From Candidatus Accumulibacter sp. ACC003 (GTDB lineage Bacteria; Pseudomonadota; Gammaproteobacteria; Burkholderiales; Rhodocyclaceae): a DNA stretch of 64,000 nucleotides. The notes beneath the pieces are model-generated. The model searched no databases. It saw nothing but the letters and a program-made list of their open reading frames with translations, and was not told where the DNA came from. The DNA lies in the NCBI RefSeq assembly GCF_907163085.1, contig NZ_CAJQTX010000007.1, forward strand, positions 518,428 through 582,427, given 5' to 3'. The position numbers and the translations under genes are program-made. This document shows, in pieces, positions 27,157-36,075 of this stretch (position 1 is the first letter of the stretch; each line of letters opens with the position of its first letter).

Positions 27157-28317
27157 TCAGGCCTCGCTCTCGGCGTGGCGCGCGGCGATCGCCAGGAATT
27201 CGCCCTGGCAGGCGAAAAAAGCGTCGACCACGCGCGCGTCGAAGTGGCTGCCGCGGCCGTCGGTGATGATCTGCAGCGCTTGCTCGAGCGGCAACGCGCC
27301 CTTGTAAACGCGCTGCGCGAGCAGCGCGTCGAAGACGTCGGCCAGCGCCATCAGGCGCGCGGAAATCGGTATCGCCTCGCCGGCGAGCCCCTCCGGATAG
27401 CCCGAACCATCCCATTTTTCATGGTGATAGTGCGCCACCTCCTTGGCCATGCTGAGGAATTCGATCGGCTGTTCGGCGTCGTGTTCGGCCTGTTCGATCG
27501 CCCGATAGCCGAGATAGCTGTGGGTCTTCATGATCAGCCATTCGTCGGCCGTCAGCTTGCCCGGTTTGCGCAGGATGTGGTCCGGGATGCCGACTTTGCC
27601 GAGGTCGTGCAAGGGCGCCGACTTGACCAGGATATCGATGTTGTGTGGCGTCAGGAAGGCGGCGAAACTCGGATGCGACGATAGTTCCTCGGCCAGCGTG
27701 CGGACGTAGCCTTGCGTCCGGCGCAGGTGGTTGCCGGTCTCCGGGTCACGAATTTCCGCCAGCCGCGCCAGCGCCCGGATGCTGACGTCCTGAATCTTCA
27801 TGTTGTCGGCGAGCCGCCGGGCGACCTGCAACTCGAGGTCGTGGTTGCGGTCCTGCAGCAGCTCACGGTCGGCTTCCAGGCCGCGGTTGCGGTCCTGTAG
27901 CAGCTCTCGCGCGGTTTCCAGGCTGTGGTCCTGGAGCAGCTCGCGCGCCGCCTGCAGTTCGAGGTGTGCACGGACGCGGGCGACAACGACCGCCGCCCGT
28001 AGCGGCTTGCTGATGTAGTCGGCCGCACCGAGTGCCAGGCCACGCTCCTCATCGTCGTCGCTGTCGACCGACGAGACGATCAGCACCGGGATCGCGGTGG
28101 TCGCCGGGTTTTCCCGCAGAGCCGCGAGCACCGCGTAGCCGTCCATGCCGGGGATTATGACGTCGAGCAGGATCAGGTCGGGTTGCGGCGGCCGTGATGC
28201 CACGTCCAGGGCGCGCTGCCCGGAATTTACCGCGCGGATATGATGCTGAGTGCCCAGTACCCGGCGCAGGAGCAGCAGGTCTTCCGGTGTGTCGTCGATG
28301 ATCAGGATATTTGCCAT
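27157..28317 (-). CDS. two-component response regulator with HD-GYP domain
   Basis: 386 aa, starting at MANILIIDDTPEDLLLLRR. Residues 1-120 are a receiver domain with the phospho-acceptor Asp in DLILLDVIIPGMDG and the Lys in YISKPLR. Residues about 125-180 are a coiled-coil linker made of 14-residue repeats (ARELLQD and DRELLQD units). Residues about 185-380 are the HD-GYP domain: HLRRTQ, APLHDLGKVGIPD, HHEKWDGSGYPEGL and ADVFDAL, so the c-di-GMP phosphodiesterase motifs are complete. An upstream Met would add 7 residues without support. No histidine kinase is adjacent. Confidence 0.93.
   Translation of the reverse strand: MANILIIDDTPEDLLLLRRVLGTQHHIRAVNSGQRALDVASRPPQPDLILLDVIIPGMDGYAVLAALRENPATTAIPVLIVSSVDSDDDEERGLALGAADYISKPLRAAVVVARVRAHLELQAARELLQDHSLETARELLQDRNRGLEADRELLQDRNHDLELQVARRLADNMKIQDVSIRALARLAEIRDPETGNHLRRTQGYVRTLAEELSSHPSFAAFLTPHNIDILVKSAPLHDLGKVGIPDHILRKPGKLTADEWLIMKTHSYLGYRAIEQAEHDAEQPIEFLSMAKEVAHYHHEKWDGSGYPEGLAGEAIPISARLMALADVFDALLAQRVYKGALPLEQALQIITDGRGSHFDARVVDAFFACQGEFLAIAARHAESEA
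27838..27960 (-). repeat. 42-bp repeats encoding the coiled-coil linker of the HD-GYP regulator
   Basis: Three imperfect units, two of 42 bp and one shorter, encode variants of LExxRELLQDRN. Two heptads per unit give a coiled coil between the receiver and HD-GYP domains. Copy number could change the linker length in two-heptad steps. Confidence 0.75.
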
Positions 28318-28392
28318 GGCGGCCCAAGGTTGCAGCACAGTTTGGGGAGCAGCGCGAAGGCCGTCGGCTGACAGCCATGCAGGAAGCCGTCG

Positions 28393-28779
28393 CTAGCGAG
28401 CAAAGCCAGCCTGGGCCACTTCGAACAATTCACGCTCTTCGAAGCGGACGTGCGCCGACAGCAGGTCGGCAAAGCGCAGCAGCGTTACGGCATCGCCAGC
28501 GGGCAGGTCGGTCAACAGCGCCCGCAGCGCGGCGTGCTCGGCCAGCGTGCGCGCCACCAGCTCTTGCTCGCCAGCCTGCGCCATCGCCGGCAGGAGGCTT
28601 GTTTCTTCGACGACAAAGTGTGGTTCGAGGCTGGCGGCAAAAACCTCGACGCAGTGGCTCGCTGTCGCAGCCACTTGCTGCGGGTCTCCCGAACTCGCTG
28701 CGCGGCGCGCAGCGAGGGCCAGGGCGAGCGCCGTGTGGTGCTCTCGTGACAGGTCCTGCAGGGTCTGATGACGCTTCAT
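28393..28779 (-). CDS. hemerythrin-like (HHE) domain protein
   Basis: 128 aa beginning MKRHQTLQDLSREHHTALAL. The metal-ligand pattern of HHE proteins is visible: His in SREHH, then HCVEVF, EPHFVVEETSLLP, TLAEHAALR and LSAHVRFEERELF. It probably binds a di-iron centre and handles oxygen or nitric oxide. An AGGAAAG lies before this ATG; the frame extends 67 codons further upstream without related sequence. It sits upstream of the HD-GYP regulator in the same direction, 75 bp apart. Confidence 0.88.
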   Translation of the reverse strand: MKRHQTLQDLSREHHTALALALAARRAASSGDPQQVAATASHCVEVFAASLEPHFVVEETSLLPAMAQAGEQELVARTLAEHAALRALLTDLPAGDAVTLLRFADLLSAHVRFEERELFEVAQAGFAR

Positions 28780-29063
28780 GGCAACGATCTTTCCTGATGA
28801 TGCGGTTTCAGGCCGGCTCCGGTCGCCGACCGGTCGTCGGCTGGCGACGCCTGCGGCGTGCGTCGTCGTCTGCGCTGCGACCATCGCTCCTTGAGCACCC
28901 GAGCCCGTGGATGGTCGCCGGGCTGGCCAATCCCACTTGCGGCGCTCGCCGATCGTCCGAGAGTTGCCGATTGTAGCCAATCACGGCGGCTGCACAAAGT
29001 CCGGCCAGGCGCTATGCTCGCATACTTTCGACCACTCCCCTTGCTAAAGCTGCGCCAGTCACG

Positions 29064-29813
29064 ATGATCGATTTAGACATTAAAGCACGGTGCCAGCGGC
29101 GCCAGCCGACAGGCGCTCGGTCTGGCGGGCCGGCGTCAGGCCATACGCGCAACTGCCGGCCCCTGCGCTGCAGTGGGCGTCGGCGTTGCCTGCAGATCGT
29201 CGGCGCCGCACTGGCGCTGGCTTTCAGTGGCAAGGTGCTGGCACAGTCCTCGATTGCCCCAACGGCCGACGTGGCGCTCGACGTGCTGCTCGACGACGAG
29301 ACCTACGTGGTGCACGCCAGCGCCCGACTGGCCGCCGACCAGCGGCTGGTCTGGAGCACGCTGACCGATTACGAGCGGCTGCGCGAATTCGTCCCCGGCG
29401 TGACCCGCGCCCGCGTTCTCGAACGCCGCGGCGAGCGGCTGACGATCGAGCAGATTGGCGTGTTCACGGTGTGGTTCGTCGACCTGCCCGTAAAACTCCG
29501 CCTGCTGGTCGAGCACACGCCGTACACGACGATCGTCGCCAAGCTCGCCGCCGACGCGGCGGCGCGCGACGAATCGACCTTGCGCCGCTTCACCGGCGCC
29601 TACCGCCTGACGCCGATCCGCTTGCCGCAGGGCGCCGGCGTGCGCCTCGATTACGACGCGAGCTTCGCGCTGGAGCGGCCGCTGCCGCCACTGATCGACC
29701 GGCTATTCGGCGTCGCCGCGGTGCGCCGTACGATGCGCGAACAATTCGACGCGATGTTGCGCGAGATCGCCCGCCGTCAGGCGGCACTCGCCGCCGCCGA
29801 GCCCGCCGGCTGA
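29064..29813 (+). CDS. SRPBCC (cyclase/dehydrase-like) protein, exported
   Basis: Up to 249 aa. An Arg-rich leader is followed by the hydrophobic LQIVGAALALAFSGKVLA and a likely cleavage at AQS, so the protein is probably periplasmic. The mature part has the START-like fold pattern of polyketide cyclase/coenzyme Q-binding proteins: VWSTLTDYERLREFVPGVTR, RGERLTIEQIG, and a C-terminal helix RTMREQFDAMLREIARRQ. It may bind a lipid or other hydrophobic ligand. The stop overlaps the start of the next gene (TGATG), so the two work as one operon. Confidence 0.8.
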   Translation: MIDLDIKARCQRRQPTGARSGGPASGHTRNCRPLRCSGRRRCLQIVGAALALAFSGKVLAQSSIAPTADVALDVLLDDETYVVHASARLAADQRLVWSTLTDYERLREFVPGVTRARVLERRGERLTIEQIGVFTVWFVDLPVKLRLLVEHTPYTTIVAKLAADAAARDESTLRRFTGAYRLTPIRLPQGAGVRLDYDASFALERPLPPLIDRLFGVAAVRRTMREQFDAMLREIARRQAALAAAEPAG

Positions 29814-31270
29814 TGCGTGCGCTGGCCATTACCCTGGGCTGCGCCGTCATCGTCGGCTGCGCCAGCGTCGACCCCTATCAGCCGCCGCCGGTGGCGCAGC
29901 GCCTGCAGCTCGACGACGCGCTGGGCGATTGCGCGCGCCTCTTTCAGGCCAGCGACGCGCTGATCGACGCGGCCGGAACGCGCGATGCGCAGGCGCCGCG
30001 TCTTGCCGGTTTCCCGCATTTGCGCGTCGACCGCTCGCTGGCGCTGCTGGCGACCAGCGCCGACGTCGCCAATGACGCGCCGCGCGCCAACGAGTGGACG
30101 GCGGCTTTGGCGGCGCTGGACGATAGCGCGCGCCGCATCGAGTTGCGCAACGCCGGTCAGCACGACGCCGAAGCCGCCGCCGCTCTGGCCGCCTGCCGGC
30201 GGCTGCTGGCGCGTGCCGACCGGCAGCAGCTCGCGGCGCTGCTCGCCGCCGCGCAGGTTGCCGACGATTACTCGACGACGCAGCGCGCGCTCGGCCTCTA
30301 CACGCTGACGCGCTATGCCTTCGCCGCCGGGATTCGTCGCTGGCAGCGCGACACGCTGGCCGATTTTGCCGCGGCCGCTGGCGCTAGCGGTCGAGCGAGC
30401 CTGCCGCAAGTTGCCTATTCCCCGGCGGCGCCACTGGGCGCGCTGCCGAGGCTGCCGCTGGCGCCCCAACTCGGGCTGCCGCCAATCCCCCCGGAGCGGC
30501 TGGCGGCGCTGCTCGTCCGCCATGCACCGCGGCTGCTGATCGCCACCGCCGACGACAACGATCGCCCCGGCGCGCTCGCCTGGCAGAGCGACAACGGCGC
30601 GCTGCGCATCGGCATCGCGGTCGAGCAGCCGGTGCTCTACGCGCGCGCCGCGTATACCCGGATGGGCGGGCGCTGGTTGCTGCAACTGGTCTATAGCGCT
30701 TGGTTTTCGGCGCGGCCGCCGGCGCACGCGCTCGACGTCGTCGCCGGCCGCCTCGACGGGCTGCTGTGGCGCGTGACGCTGGCCGACGACGGTGCGCCGC
30801 TGGTCTACGACAGCATCCACCCCTGCGGCTGCTATCACCTGTTCATCCCGACCGAGCGTGCGCGCGCGCGGCCGCAACCCGAAACCATGGACGAAGGCGC
30901 GTTCGTCCCGCAGAGCGTGCGCGCGCCGGCCGCCGACGAACGCGTCGTCCTGCACCTCGCCAGCGGCACGCACTATCTGCAGCGCGTCGACATCGCGCCG
31001 GCGGGTGGCGACGACGGCGTGCGCCTGGCCCTGCTCGACGACGACCAGTTGCGGGCGTTGCCGCTGCCCGCTGGCGGCACGCGCAGCGCTTTCGGCCCGG
31101 ACGGACTGATCGCCGGTAGCGAGCGTGCCGAGCGTTTCTACTTCTGGCCGATGGGTATCGCCAGCGCTGGCCAGATGCGACAATGGGGACGCCACGCGAC
31201 GGCCTTCGTCGGGCGGCGTCATTTCGACGATCCGACACTGATCGATCGCTCTTTCGAACGCCTGCCGTGA
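29813..31270 (+). CDS. hypothetical lipoprotein
   Basis: 485 aa. MRALAITLGCAVIVGCAS is a lipoprotein signal with the lipobox VIVGC. The rest is rich in Ala, Arg and Asp, with a mixed alpha/beta end (RLALLDDDQLRALPLPAGGT, RAERFYFWPMGIASAGQMRQ). I do not recognise a named domain. The start is the ATG overlapping the previous stop; the frame is open upstream only because of the GC-rich overlap with the SRPBCC gene. Co-expression with the SRPBCC protein suggests a shared envelope role. Confidence 0.75.
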   Translation: MRALAITLGCAVIVGCASVDPYQPPPVAQRLQLDDALGDCARLFQASDALIDAAGTRDAQAPRLAGFPHLRVDRSLALLATSADVANDAPRANEWTAALAALDDSARRIELRNAGQHDAEAAAALAACRRLLARADRQQLAALLAAAQVADDYSTTQRALGLYTLTRYAFAAGIRRWQRDTLADFAAAAGASGRASLPQVAYSPAAPLGALPRLPLAPQLGLPPIPPERLAALLVRHAPRLLIATADDNDRPGALAWQSDNGALRIGIAVEQPVLYARAAYTRMGGRWLLQLVYSAWFSARPPAHALDVVAGRLDGLLWRVTLADDGAPLVYDSIHPCGCYHLFIPTERARARPQPETMDEGAFVPQSVRAPAADERVVLHLASGTHYLQRVDIAPAGGDDGVRLALLDDDQLRALPLPAGGTRSAFGPDGLIAGSERAERFYFWPMGIASAGQMRQWGRHATAFVGRRHFDDPTLIDRSFERLP

Positions 31271-31304
31271 CGCCAGAGCGACGCGGCAACTACCAGGCCC
31301 AGCC

Positions 31305-32114
31305 ATGAAGCTCCGGGTTGCCACCTACAACATCCATAAAGGCGTCACCGGCATCCGCGGGCGGCCGCGCATCCACGACGTCCGCCAGGCCTTGCAGGCG
31401 ATCGACGCCGACATCGTCTTCCTGCAGGAAGTGCAGGAGTGCAACGAGCGGCTGGCGCAGCACCCCGACCAGCCACTCGGCACGCAGCTCGAGTTCCTCT
31501 CCTTTGGCGCCTACGCGCATCGCGCCTACGGCATGAATGCCGTCTACCCGCACGGCCATCACGGCAACGCGATCCTCTCGCGCCACCGCATCGTCAACTT
31601 CGTCAACCACGACATCTCCGACCACGCGCTCGAAAAGCGCGGCCTGCTGCACGCCGTGCTGCGCGTCGGCCCCGGCGAAGGCCAGGACGTGCACCTGCTC
31701 TGCCTGCACTTCGGCCTGATCAAGCGCAGCCGCGTCCGCCAGGCAACTTTCCTCGCCGACCTGGTGCAGCGCGAAGTCCCCGCCGACGCGCCGCTGATCA
31801 TTGCCGGCGACTTCAACGACTGGCAGCAGCGCGTCGATGGCCTGCTGCGCGACCGCCTCGGCGTCGAGGAAGTCGCCGTCGCCGCGCGGGCCGCGCCGCA
31901 ACCGCAAGGCATGCTGCAGTGGCTGCTCTCGTGGCGCACGGCCAATGACCCGCGCGCCAGCGTCTCGCGCACCTTCCCGAGCTTCGCGCCGTGGCTGACG
32001 CTGGACCGCATCTACGTGCGCGGTTTTCAGATTCTCGACATGCACGTCCCGAACGGCCGCGCCTGGGCGCGATGCTCGGACCATGCGCCGCTGATTGCCG
32101 AGCTGGAATTGTGA
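31305..32114 (+). CDS. endonuclease/exonuclease/phosphatase (EEP) family protein
   Basis: 269 aa. EEP motifs are complete: VATYNIHKG (Asn), IVFLQEVQE (metal Glu), YPHGHHGNAILSR, IIAGDFNDWQQR (Asp and Asn), and SDHAPLIAELEL (final Asp-His). There is no signal peptide, so it is cytoplasmic. Family members cleave phosphodiesters in nucleic acids or lipids; the substrate here is unknown. It lies 34 bp after the lipoprotein gene. Confidence 0.88.
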   Translation: MKLRVATYNIHKGVTGIRGRPRIHDVRQALQAIDADIVFLQEVQECNERLAQHPDQPLGTQLEFLSFGAYAHRAYGMNAVYPHGHHGNAILSRHRIVNFVNHDISDHALEKRGLLHAVLRVGPGEGQDVHLLCLHFGLIKRSRVRQATFLADLVQREVPADAPLIIAGDFNDWQQRVDGLLRDRLGVEEVAVAARAAPQPQGMLQWLLSWRTANDPRASVSRTFPSFAPWLTLDRIYVRGFQILDMHVPNGRAWARCSDHAPLIAELEL

Positions 32115-32198
32115 AACGTGCGATTGCTCGGGGATGAGACGACGACTGTCACGCATCGTAGCCCGCAAGAACAGGGTTGAGCCTCCGAGTCCCTGACC

Positions 32199-33116
32199 TT
32201 GAACGTGCTAGCTGATCCTGCGGCCCGCGTTCGCCTGACCGGCGTCGCTTTCATCGTTACCTCGGCGGCGGGGTTTGGGGCGATGCCGATTTTCGCCAAG
32301 CTGGCTTATGCCGATGGCGTCGACCTGCCGAGCATGCTGTTCCTGCGTTTTGCGCTGGCCGGCGGCGCGATGGCGCTGCTGATGCAGTGGCGCGGCATTG
32401 CCTGGCCGCGCGGGCGTAACCTCTGGCAGCTGCTGGCGATGGGCGCGATCGGCTACGTCGGCGAGTCGTACTGCTATTTCGCGGCGCTGCAGTACGCGAG
32501 CGCCGGGCTGACGGCGCTGCTGCTCTATCTCTATCCGGCGATCGTCACCGTCCTGTCGGCGCTACTGGCGCGGCGGCGATTGTCGGCGCTGCGCATGTCG
32601 GCGGTCGCTGCGGCCTTGTTCGGCACCGGTCTGGCGGTCGGCGGCAGTCTTGCCGGCAGTGCGCTCGGCATCCTGCTGGGGGTAGCGGCGGCGCTGATCT
32701 ACTCGGTGTACATCCTCGTCGGCGAACGGGTGACGCCGGTCAGCGGCGCGATTGCGTCGGCGACGGTGATCATGCTCGCTGCGGCGGCGGTCTTCGCCCT
32801 GATCGTGCTCTGGCGAGGCGCCGCGCTGCCGGCGTCGCCGGCGGCCTGGGCGGCGGTTGGCAGTATCGCGATGCTATCGACGGCGGTGGCGATCATCAGC
32901 TTCTTTGCCGGCATGGCGCGGCTTGGTGCGGCCGACGCGGCGACGCTGTCGACGCTCGAACCGGTGGTGACCGTCGTCCTGGCAGCGATCTTTCTCGGTG
33001 AGGCGATCGGTCCGTGGCAGAGCGTCGGCGGCGCGATCATCCTCGGCGCGGTGATCGTCCTGGCGCGTGCCGGCGACGGCAAGCGCCAGCCGGCTACGCT
33101 GCCGCCGCCGGCGTAG
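32199..33116 (+). CDS. EamA/DMT-family transporter
   Basis: Inner-membrane protein of 305 aa with about ten hydrophobic helices in two related halves. EamA signatures are present: FRFALAGGAMALL-like helix 2, ALQYASAGLTALLLYLYPAIVTV at the end of the first half, and ADAATLSTLEPVVTVVLAAI in the second. It probably exports amino acids or other metabolites. The first codon could be TTG at 32199 or GTG at 32205; no strong ribosome site decides. The 3' end overlaps the convergent hydrolase gene by 23 bp. Confidence 0.85.
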   Translation: MNVLADPAARVRLTGVAFIVTSAAGFGAMPIFAKLAYADGVDLPSMLFLRFALAGGAMALLMQWRGIAWPRGRNLWQLLAMGAIGYVGESYCYFAALQYASAGLTALLLYLYPAIVTVLSALLARRRLSALRMSAVAAALFGTGLAVGGSLAGSALGILLGVAAALIYSVYILVGERVTPVSGAIASATVIMLAAAAVFALIVLWRGAALPASPAAWAAVGSIAMLSTAVAIISFFAGMARLGAADAATLSTLEPVVTVVLAAIFLGEAIGPWQSVGGAIILGAVIVLARAGDGKRQPATLPPPA

Positions 33117-33921
33117 CCGGCCGGGCGAGGAAACGCAGCAACTGCTCGACGACCGCACGCGGCTGTTCGTTCATTATCGCGTGTCCGCAGTTGGCGATCT
33201 CGGCGCCAACGACCTGGCGCAGCGCCGCTTGCAAGGGCGGCAGGTTGCGGCGCGGCGTCATGCGGTCGCGCCGTCCGACCAGCAGCAGCGTCGGGCACGC
33301 GACTTGCGCCGCGGCTTCGAGGCCATGCCGGTAGTCGTTGCAGTTGGCGAGGTCGATCGCCAGCACGCCAGGCGGGCTGCGGCGCATGATCGCCAGCGTC
33401 ACGCCGGGTCCCCAGACGCCGTGTCCGCTGCTACCGGTGAGCAGGAACTGCTGCGTGTGCGAATACTCGGTCATCAGGCGACAGACGCTGTCCGGATGCG
33501 TCGCCGCGCGGCCGAGCAAGGCCTCGGCGACCGGCATCGGCGCCGAGGCGCCGAGCAGCGCCAGGCGGCTGACGCGTTGCGGCTGCCGCGCGGCGCATTC
33601 GAGGGCGACCAGCGAACCCATCGAGTGGCCGACCAGCACCGCCTGCTCGACAGCGGCGGCGTCGAGCAGTGCCGGCAGCCAGTCGGCGAGCGCTTCGATG
33701 CTGCGCAAGGGCGGCCCCGCCGACAGCCCGTGTCCGGGCAGGTCGGGCGCCAGCACCGCGCAGCCGGCGGCGGCCAGGCCAGCGGCGACGCTGTGCCAGC
33801 AGTCGCGGTCGTTGGCGGCGCCGTGAATCAGCAGCAGCGGCGGCAAGGCCGACGCCGCCGGGTCGAACGCGCGGCCGCCAGTGGCGACGCGGCAGCGCTG
33901 GCCGGCGACCTTCAGTTCCAT
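33094..33921 (-). CDS. alpha/beta-fold hydrolase
   Basis: 275 aa. HGAANDRDCW gives the oxyanion region, VLVGHSMGSLVA the nucleophile elbow (GHSMG), a later Asp in LLLVGRRDRMTP, and IANCGHAIMNEQP the catalytic His. These make a complete Ser-His-Asp triad. The substrate is unknown. The 3' end overlaps the end of the EamA gene on the other strand. Confidence 0.9.
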   Translation of the reverse strand: MELKVAGQRCRVATGGRAFDPAASALPPLLLIHGAANDRDCWHSVAAGLAAAGCAVLAPDLPGHGLSAGPPLRSIEALADWLPALLDAAAVEQAVLVGHSMGSLVALECAARQPQRVSRLALLGASAPMPVAEALLGRAATHPDSVCRLMTEYSHTQQFLLTGSSGHGVWGPGVTLAIMRRSPPGVLAIDLANCNDYRHGLEAAAQVACPTLLLVGRRDRMTPRRNLPPLQAALRQVVGAEIANCGHAIMNEQPRAVVEQLLRFLARPATPAAAA

Positions 33922-33969
33922 CGCGTGATTTTCGTCAGGCGCGTTCTTGAGCGCTCGGCGGCTGCGTGC

Positions 33970-34179
33970 TCAGGCCTGGACATCGGGCTCCAGAATGCCT
34001 TCAAGCTGAGTGATCCGGTCCTTGAGCAGCAGCTTGCGCTTCTTGAGACGGCGGACCAGGAGGTCGTCGGGCGGCGGGCTGAGCAGCAGGTGATCGATGA
34101 CCAGGTCGAGGTCTTGATGCTCGACCTGCAGTTCGGCGAGGGTGGCGCGGGTATCGGTGATCTCTTCTTCGGTAAGCAT
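33970..34179 (-). CDS. YdcH family protein (DUF465)
   Basis: 69 aa: MLTEEEITDTRATLAELQVE to the end LEGILEPDVQA. The pattern EHQDLDLVIDHL followed by LVRRLKKRKLLLKDRI is typical of the small, highly charged YdcH/DUF465 helical-hairpin proteins. The frame extends upstream, but the conserved part starts at this Met. The molecular role is not established. Confidence 0.85.
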   Translation of the reverse strand: MLTEEEITDTRATLAELQVEHQDLDLVIDHLLLSPPPDDLLVRRLKKRKLLLKDRITQLEGILEPDVQA

Positions 34180-34238
34180 GGTCGGCCTTATCGGTAAGTG
34201 GGTGAGTTGATCGGTTGCTTGCGGTGTGGTCATCACCG

Positions 34239-34580
34239 TCAGGTGAGCACGGCTTGCAGGCCCCACAGCGCGAGCATGCCGGAAACGACGGTCCACAAGG
34301 TGCTGCGTGTTCGCCAGGCGACCACCGCCGCCAGCGTGGCAGCAGCGATGCGTGGCAGGTCCGCGTTCATGGTAGGCGCGCCACTGGCAAAAAACAACGG
34401 CGGGCCAATGATCGCCGCCATCACCGCCGGCGGTACGTAGCGCAAGGCCCGCTTGAGCCATGCCGGCAGTTCGAAGCGCGACAGCAGGGCGATCGGCGCG
34501 AAGCGGATCAGGAAGGTGGCGACGCCGATGCCGACGATCATCGACCAGACGAACAGCTCGCCGGCGGGCTCGCTACTCAC
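34239..34580 (-). CDS. AzlD-family membrane protein
   Basis: 113 aa, GTG start. Four hydrophobic helices and the AzlD pattern (WSMIVGIGVATFLIRFAPI, then LKRALRYVPPAVMAAII). AzlD is the small partner of AzlC in branched-chain amino acid export. No azlC gene is present within the window around it, which is unusual; the partner may be elsewhere. Confidence 0.85.
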   Translation of the reverse strand: MSSEPAGELFVWSMIVGIGVATFLIRFAPIALLSRFELPAWLKRALRYVPPAVMAAIIGPPLFFASGAPTMNADLPRIAAATLAAVVAWRTRSTLWTVVSGMLALWGLQAVLT

Positions 34581-34757
34581 GCCCTGGCCTGCAAGTCGCG
34601 TCGGCGACGCAGCAATCGCCGTTCGCCGGATACGGGAGAACGCTCGCTGTTGCGGGAAATAGTCGTGGTTTTCATGATGCGGGGGTGTCTCGACAGGTCA
34701 TGAGCGTTAAGGCAGTGACGTTGACATGGCTTGGCCGAATGGACGTATCCGGCGGGC

Positions 34758-35567
34758 TCACATGAACAGTGCGCGTTGGCCGATGCGCAGCCAGTCGCCC
34801 GCGCCGAGCTGCGGCCGCTGCGTGAAGACGTCGCCGCGAACGTGGCGAATCCTCTCCAGGATGCGCAGGCCACCCTGGACCGTCAAGCGAATTTCCCAGC
34901 CCATCCGGCCCGGCAGCTGATGGACCAGCGGCGCGCCTTCGATCATCAGGGCGCGCGTCCGCTCGGTCTGGAAGGCGAGCAGTTCGGTCCACTCGGCGTT
35001 GCTGCGGCCGGCGGCAATCTGCTGCTCGGCAACGGCAAAGCGCTGCAGGTCGCCTTGTGGCAGATAGACCCGCTCCTTCTGCCAGTCGATGGCGATGTCC
35101 TGCCAGAAATTGACCAGTTGCAGGGCCGTGCAGATGCAGTCCGAGCGGCGCAGATTGTCTTCGCTGGCACGGTCGACGAGGTGCACCAGCAGGCGGCCAA
35201 CCGGATTGGCCGAGCGCCGACAGTAGTCGAGCAGCTCCGGGTAGTCGGCGTAGCGCTTCTTGACGACGTCCTGCGAAAACGCGTCGAGCAGGTCGCGGAA
35301 GAGCTGCAGCGGCAAGCGCCACTCTTCGATGACGTGTGCCAACTCCTGGAAGGCGGGCGTCGCCGGAACTTCGCCGGCCTCGATGCGCGCCAGCTCGGCG
35401 CGGTAAACGTCCAGGCCCTGCAGGCGCAGCGCATCGCTGATCTGGCCTTCGTCGGCGATGTCGTCGGCACCGCGGGCAAAACGATAGATGCTCTCGATCG
35501 GTCGGCGCAAGCGTCGCGGCAGCAGGAACGATGCAACAGGGAAATTTTCGTAATGGTCGACAGGCAT
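34758..35567 (-). CDS. hpnC: squalene/hydroxysqualene synthase HpnC
   Basis: Isoprenoid synthase of the squalene/phytoene synthase family, 269 aa from MPVDHYENFPVASFLLP, the usual HpnC start. The first Asp-rich motif is in RFARGADDIADEG, the second in NFWQDIAIDWQKERVYLP. HpnC works with HpnD and HpnE to make squalene from farnesyl diphosphate for hopanoids. hpnD and hpnE are not next to it within the window. A 32-codon upstream extension lacks similarity and a ribosome site. Confidence 0.88.
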   Translation of the reverse strand: MPVDHYENFPVASFLLPRRLRRPIESIYRFARGADDIADEGQISDALRLQGLDVYRAELARIEAGEVPATPAFQELAHVIEEWRLPLQLFRDLLDAFSQDVVKKRYADYPELLDYCRRSANPVGRLLVHLVDRASEDNLRRSDCICTALQLVNFWQDIAIDWQKERVYLPQGDLQRFAVAEQQIAAGRSNAEWTELLAFQTERTRALMIEGAPLVHQLPGRMGWEIRLTVQGGLRILERIRHVRGDVFTQRPQLGAGDWLRIGQRALFM

Positions 35568-35828
35568 CGTGGAGTTGCCGAGGAGCTTGATCGCGCAGGC
35601 GAGCGACGGGTAAGAGTGAGAGGAGGAGTTGGGCGATCGATCGCTGGCCGCCTGGGCGAGCAAGGCGCATGGTTTTCGTCGGCCGGCGGGCGTCGATGAG
35701 TCATGAGCATTTGGCAGCTGACAGTATAGGGCTGTCGCGAGTAGAATGCCGCTCTGGCGCAGGGCAGTCGGCGTGCCGACCGAGCCCTCGACGACGTGTT
35801 CAGTGTGTTCAGCGCTGTGCGCGCTAGT

Positions 35829-35913
35829 GCCCAGGTGGCGAAATTGGTAGACGCAGCAGGTTTAGGTCCTGCCGCCGCAAGGTGTGGGGGTTCGATTCCC
35901 TTCCTGGGCACCA
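35829..35913 (+). tRNA. tRNA-Leu (TAG)
   Basis: 85 nt with encoded CCA. Acceptor GCCCAGG pairs with CCTGGGC, discriminator A, anticodon loop TTTAGGT with anticodon TAG, a long variable arm (class II) and T-loop GGTTCGATTCC. A P4-type integrase gene begins about 160 bp downstream, so its 3' end is the probable attachment site of an integrative element. Confidence 0.96.
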
Positions 35914-36026
35914 AAGAACAGTCCAAAGCAATCCAAGATATGGCAAATACTCTATTAAATACAAGGAGTTTTGCTTTTCTTTGTCCACGAAAGACCCGGT
36001 CTGTCTATTGCAATCCGGAATCTTTT

Positions 36027-36075
36027 GGGGGCACAATCGGGGGCATATTGCTTTTGGCAGATCAAGGATGCCCCC
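36027..36075 (+). promoter_or_regulatory. GGGGGCA repeats before the integrase gene
   Basis: Two direct copies of GGGGGCA (36028-36034 and 36041-36047) and one inverted copy TGCCCCC (36069-36075) that touches the integrase ATG. Evenly placed repeats next to an integrase start are likely integrase or excisionase binding sites, or an autorepressor site. No experiment is implied. Confidence 0.45.

Noticed and set aside
27838-27960. CRISPR-like array
   Set aside because: The units are contiguous, in frame and encode a coiled coil; there are no spacers. No CRISPR array was seen anywhere in the window.
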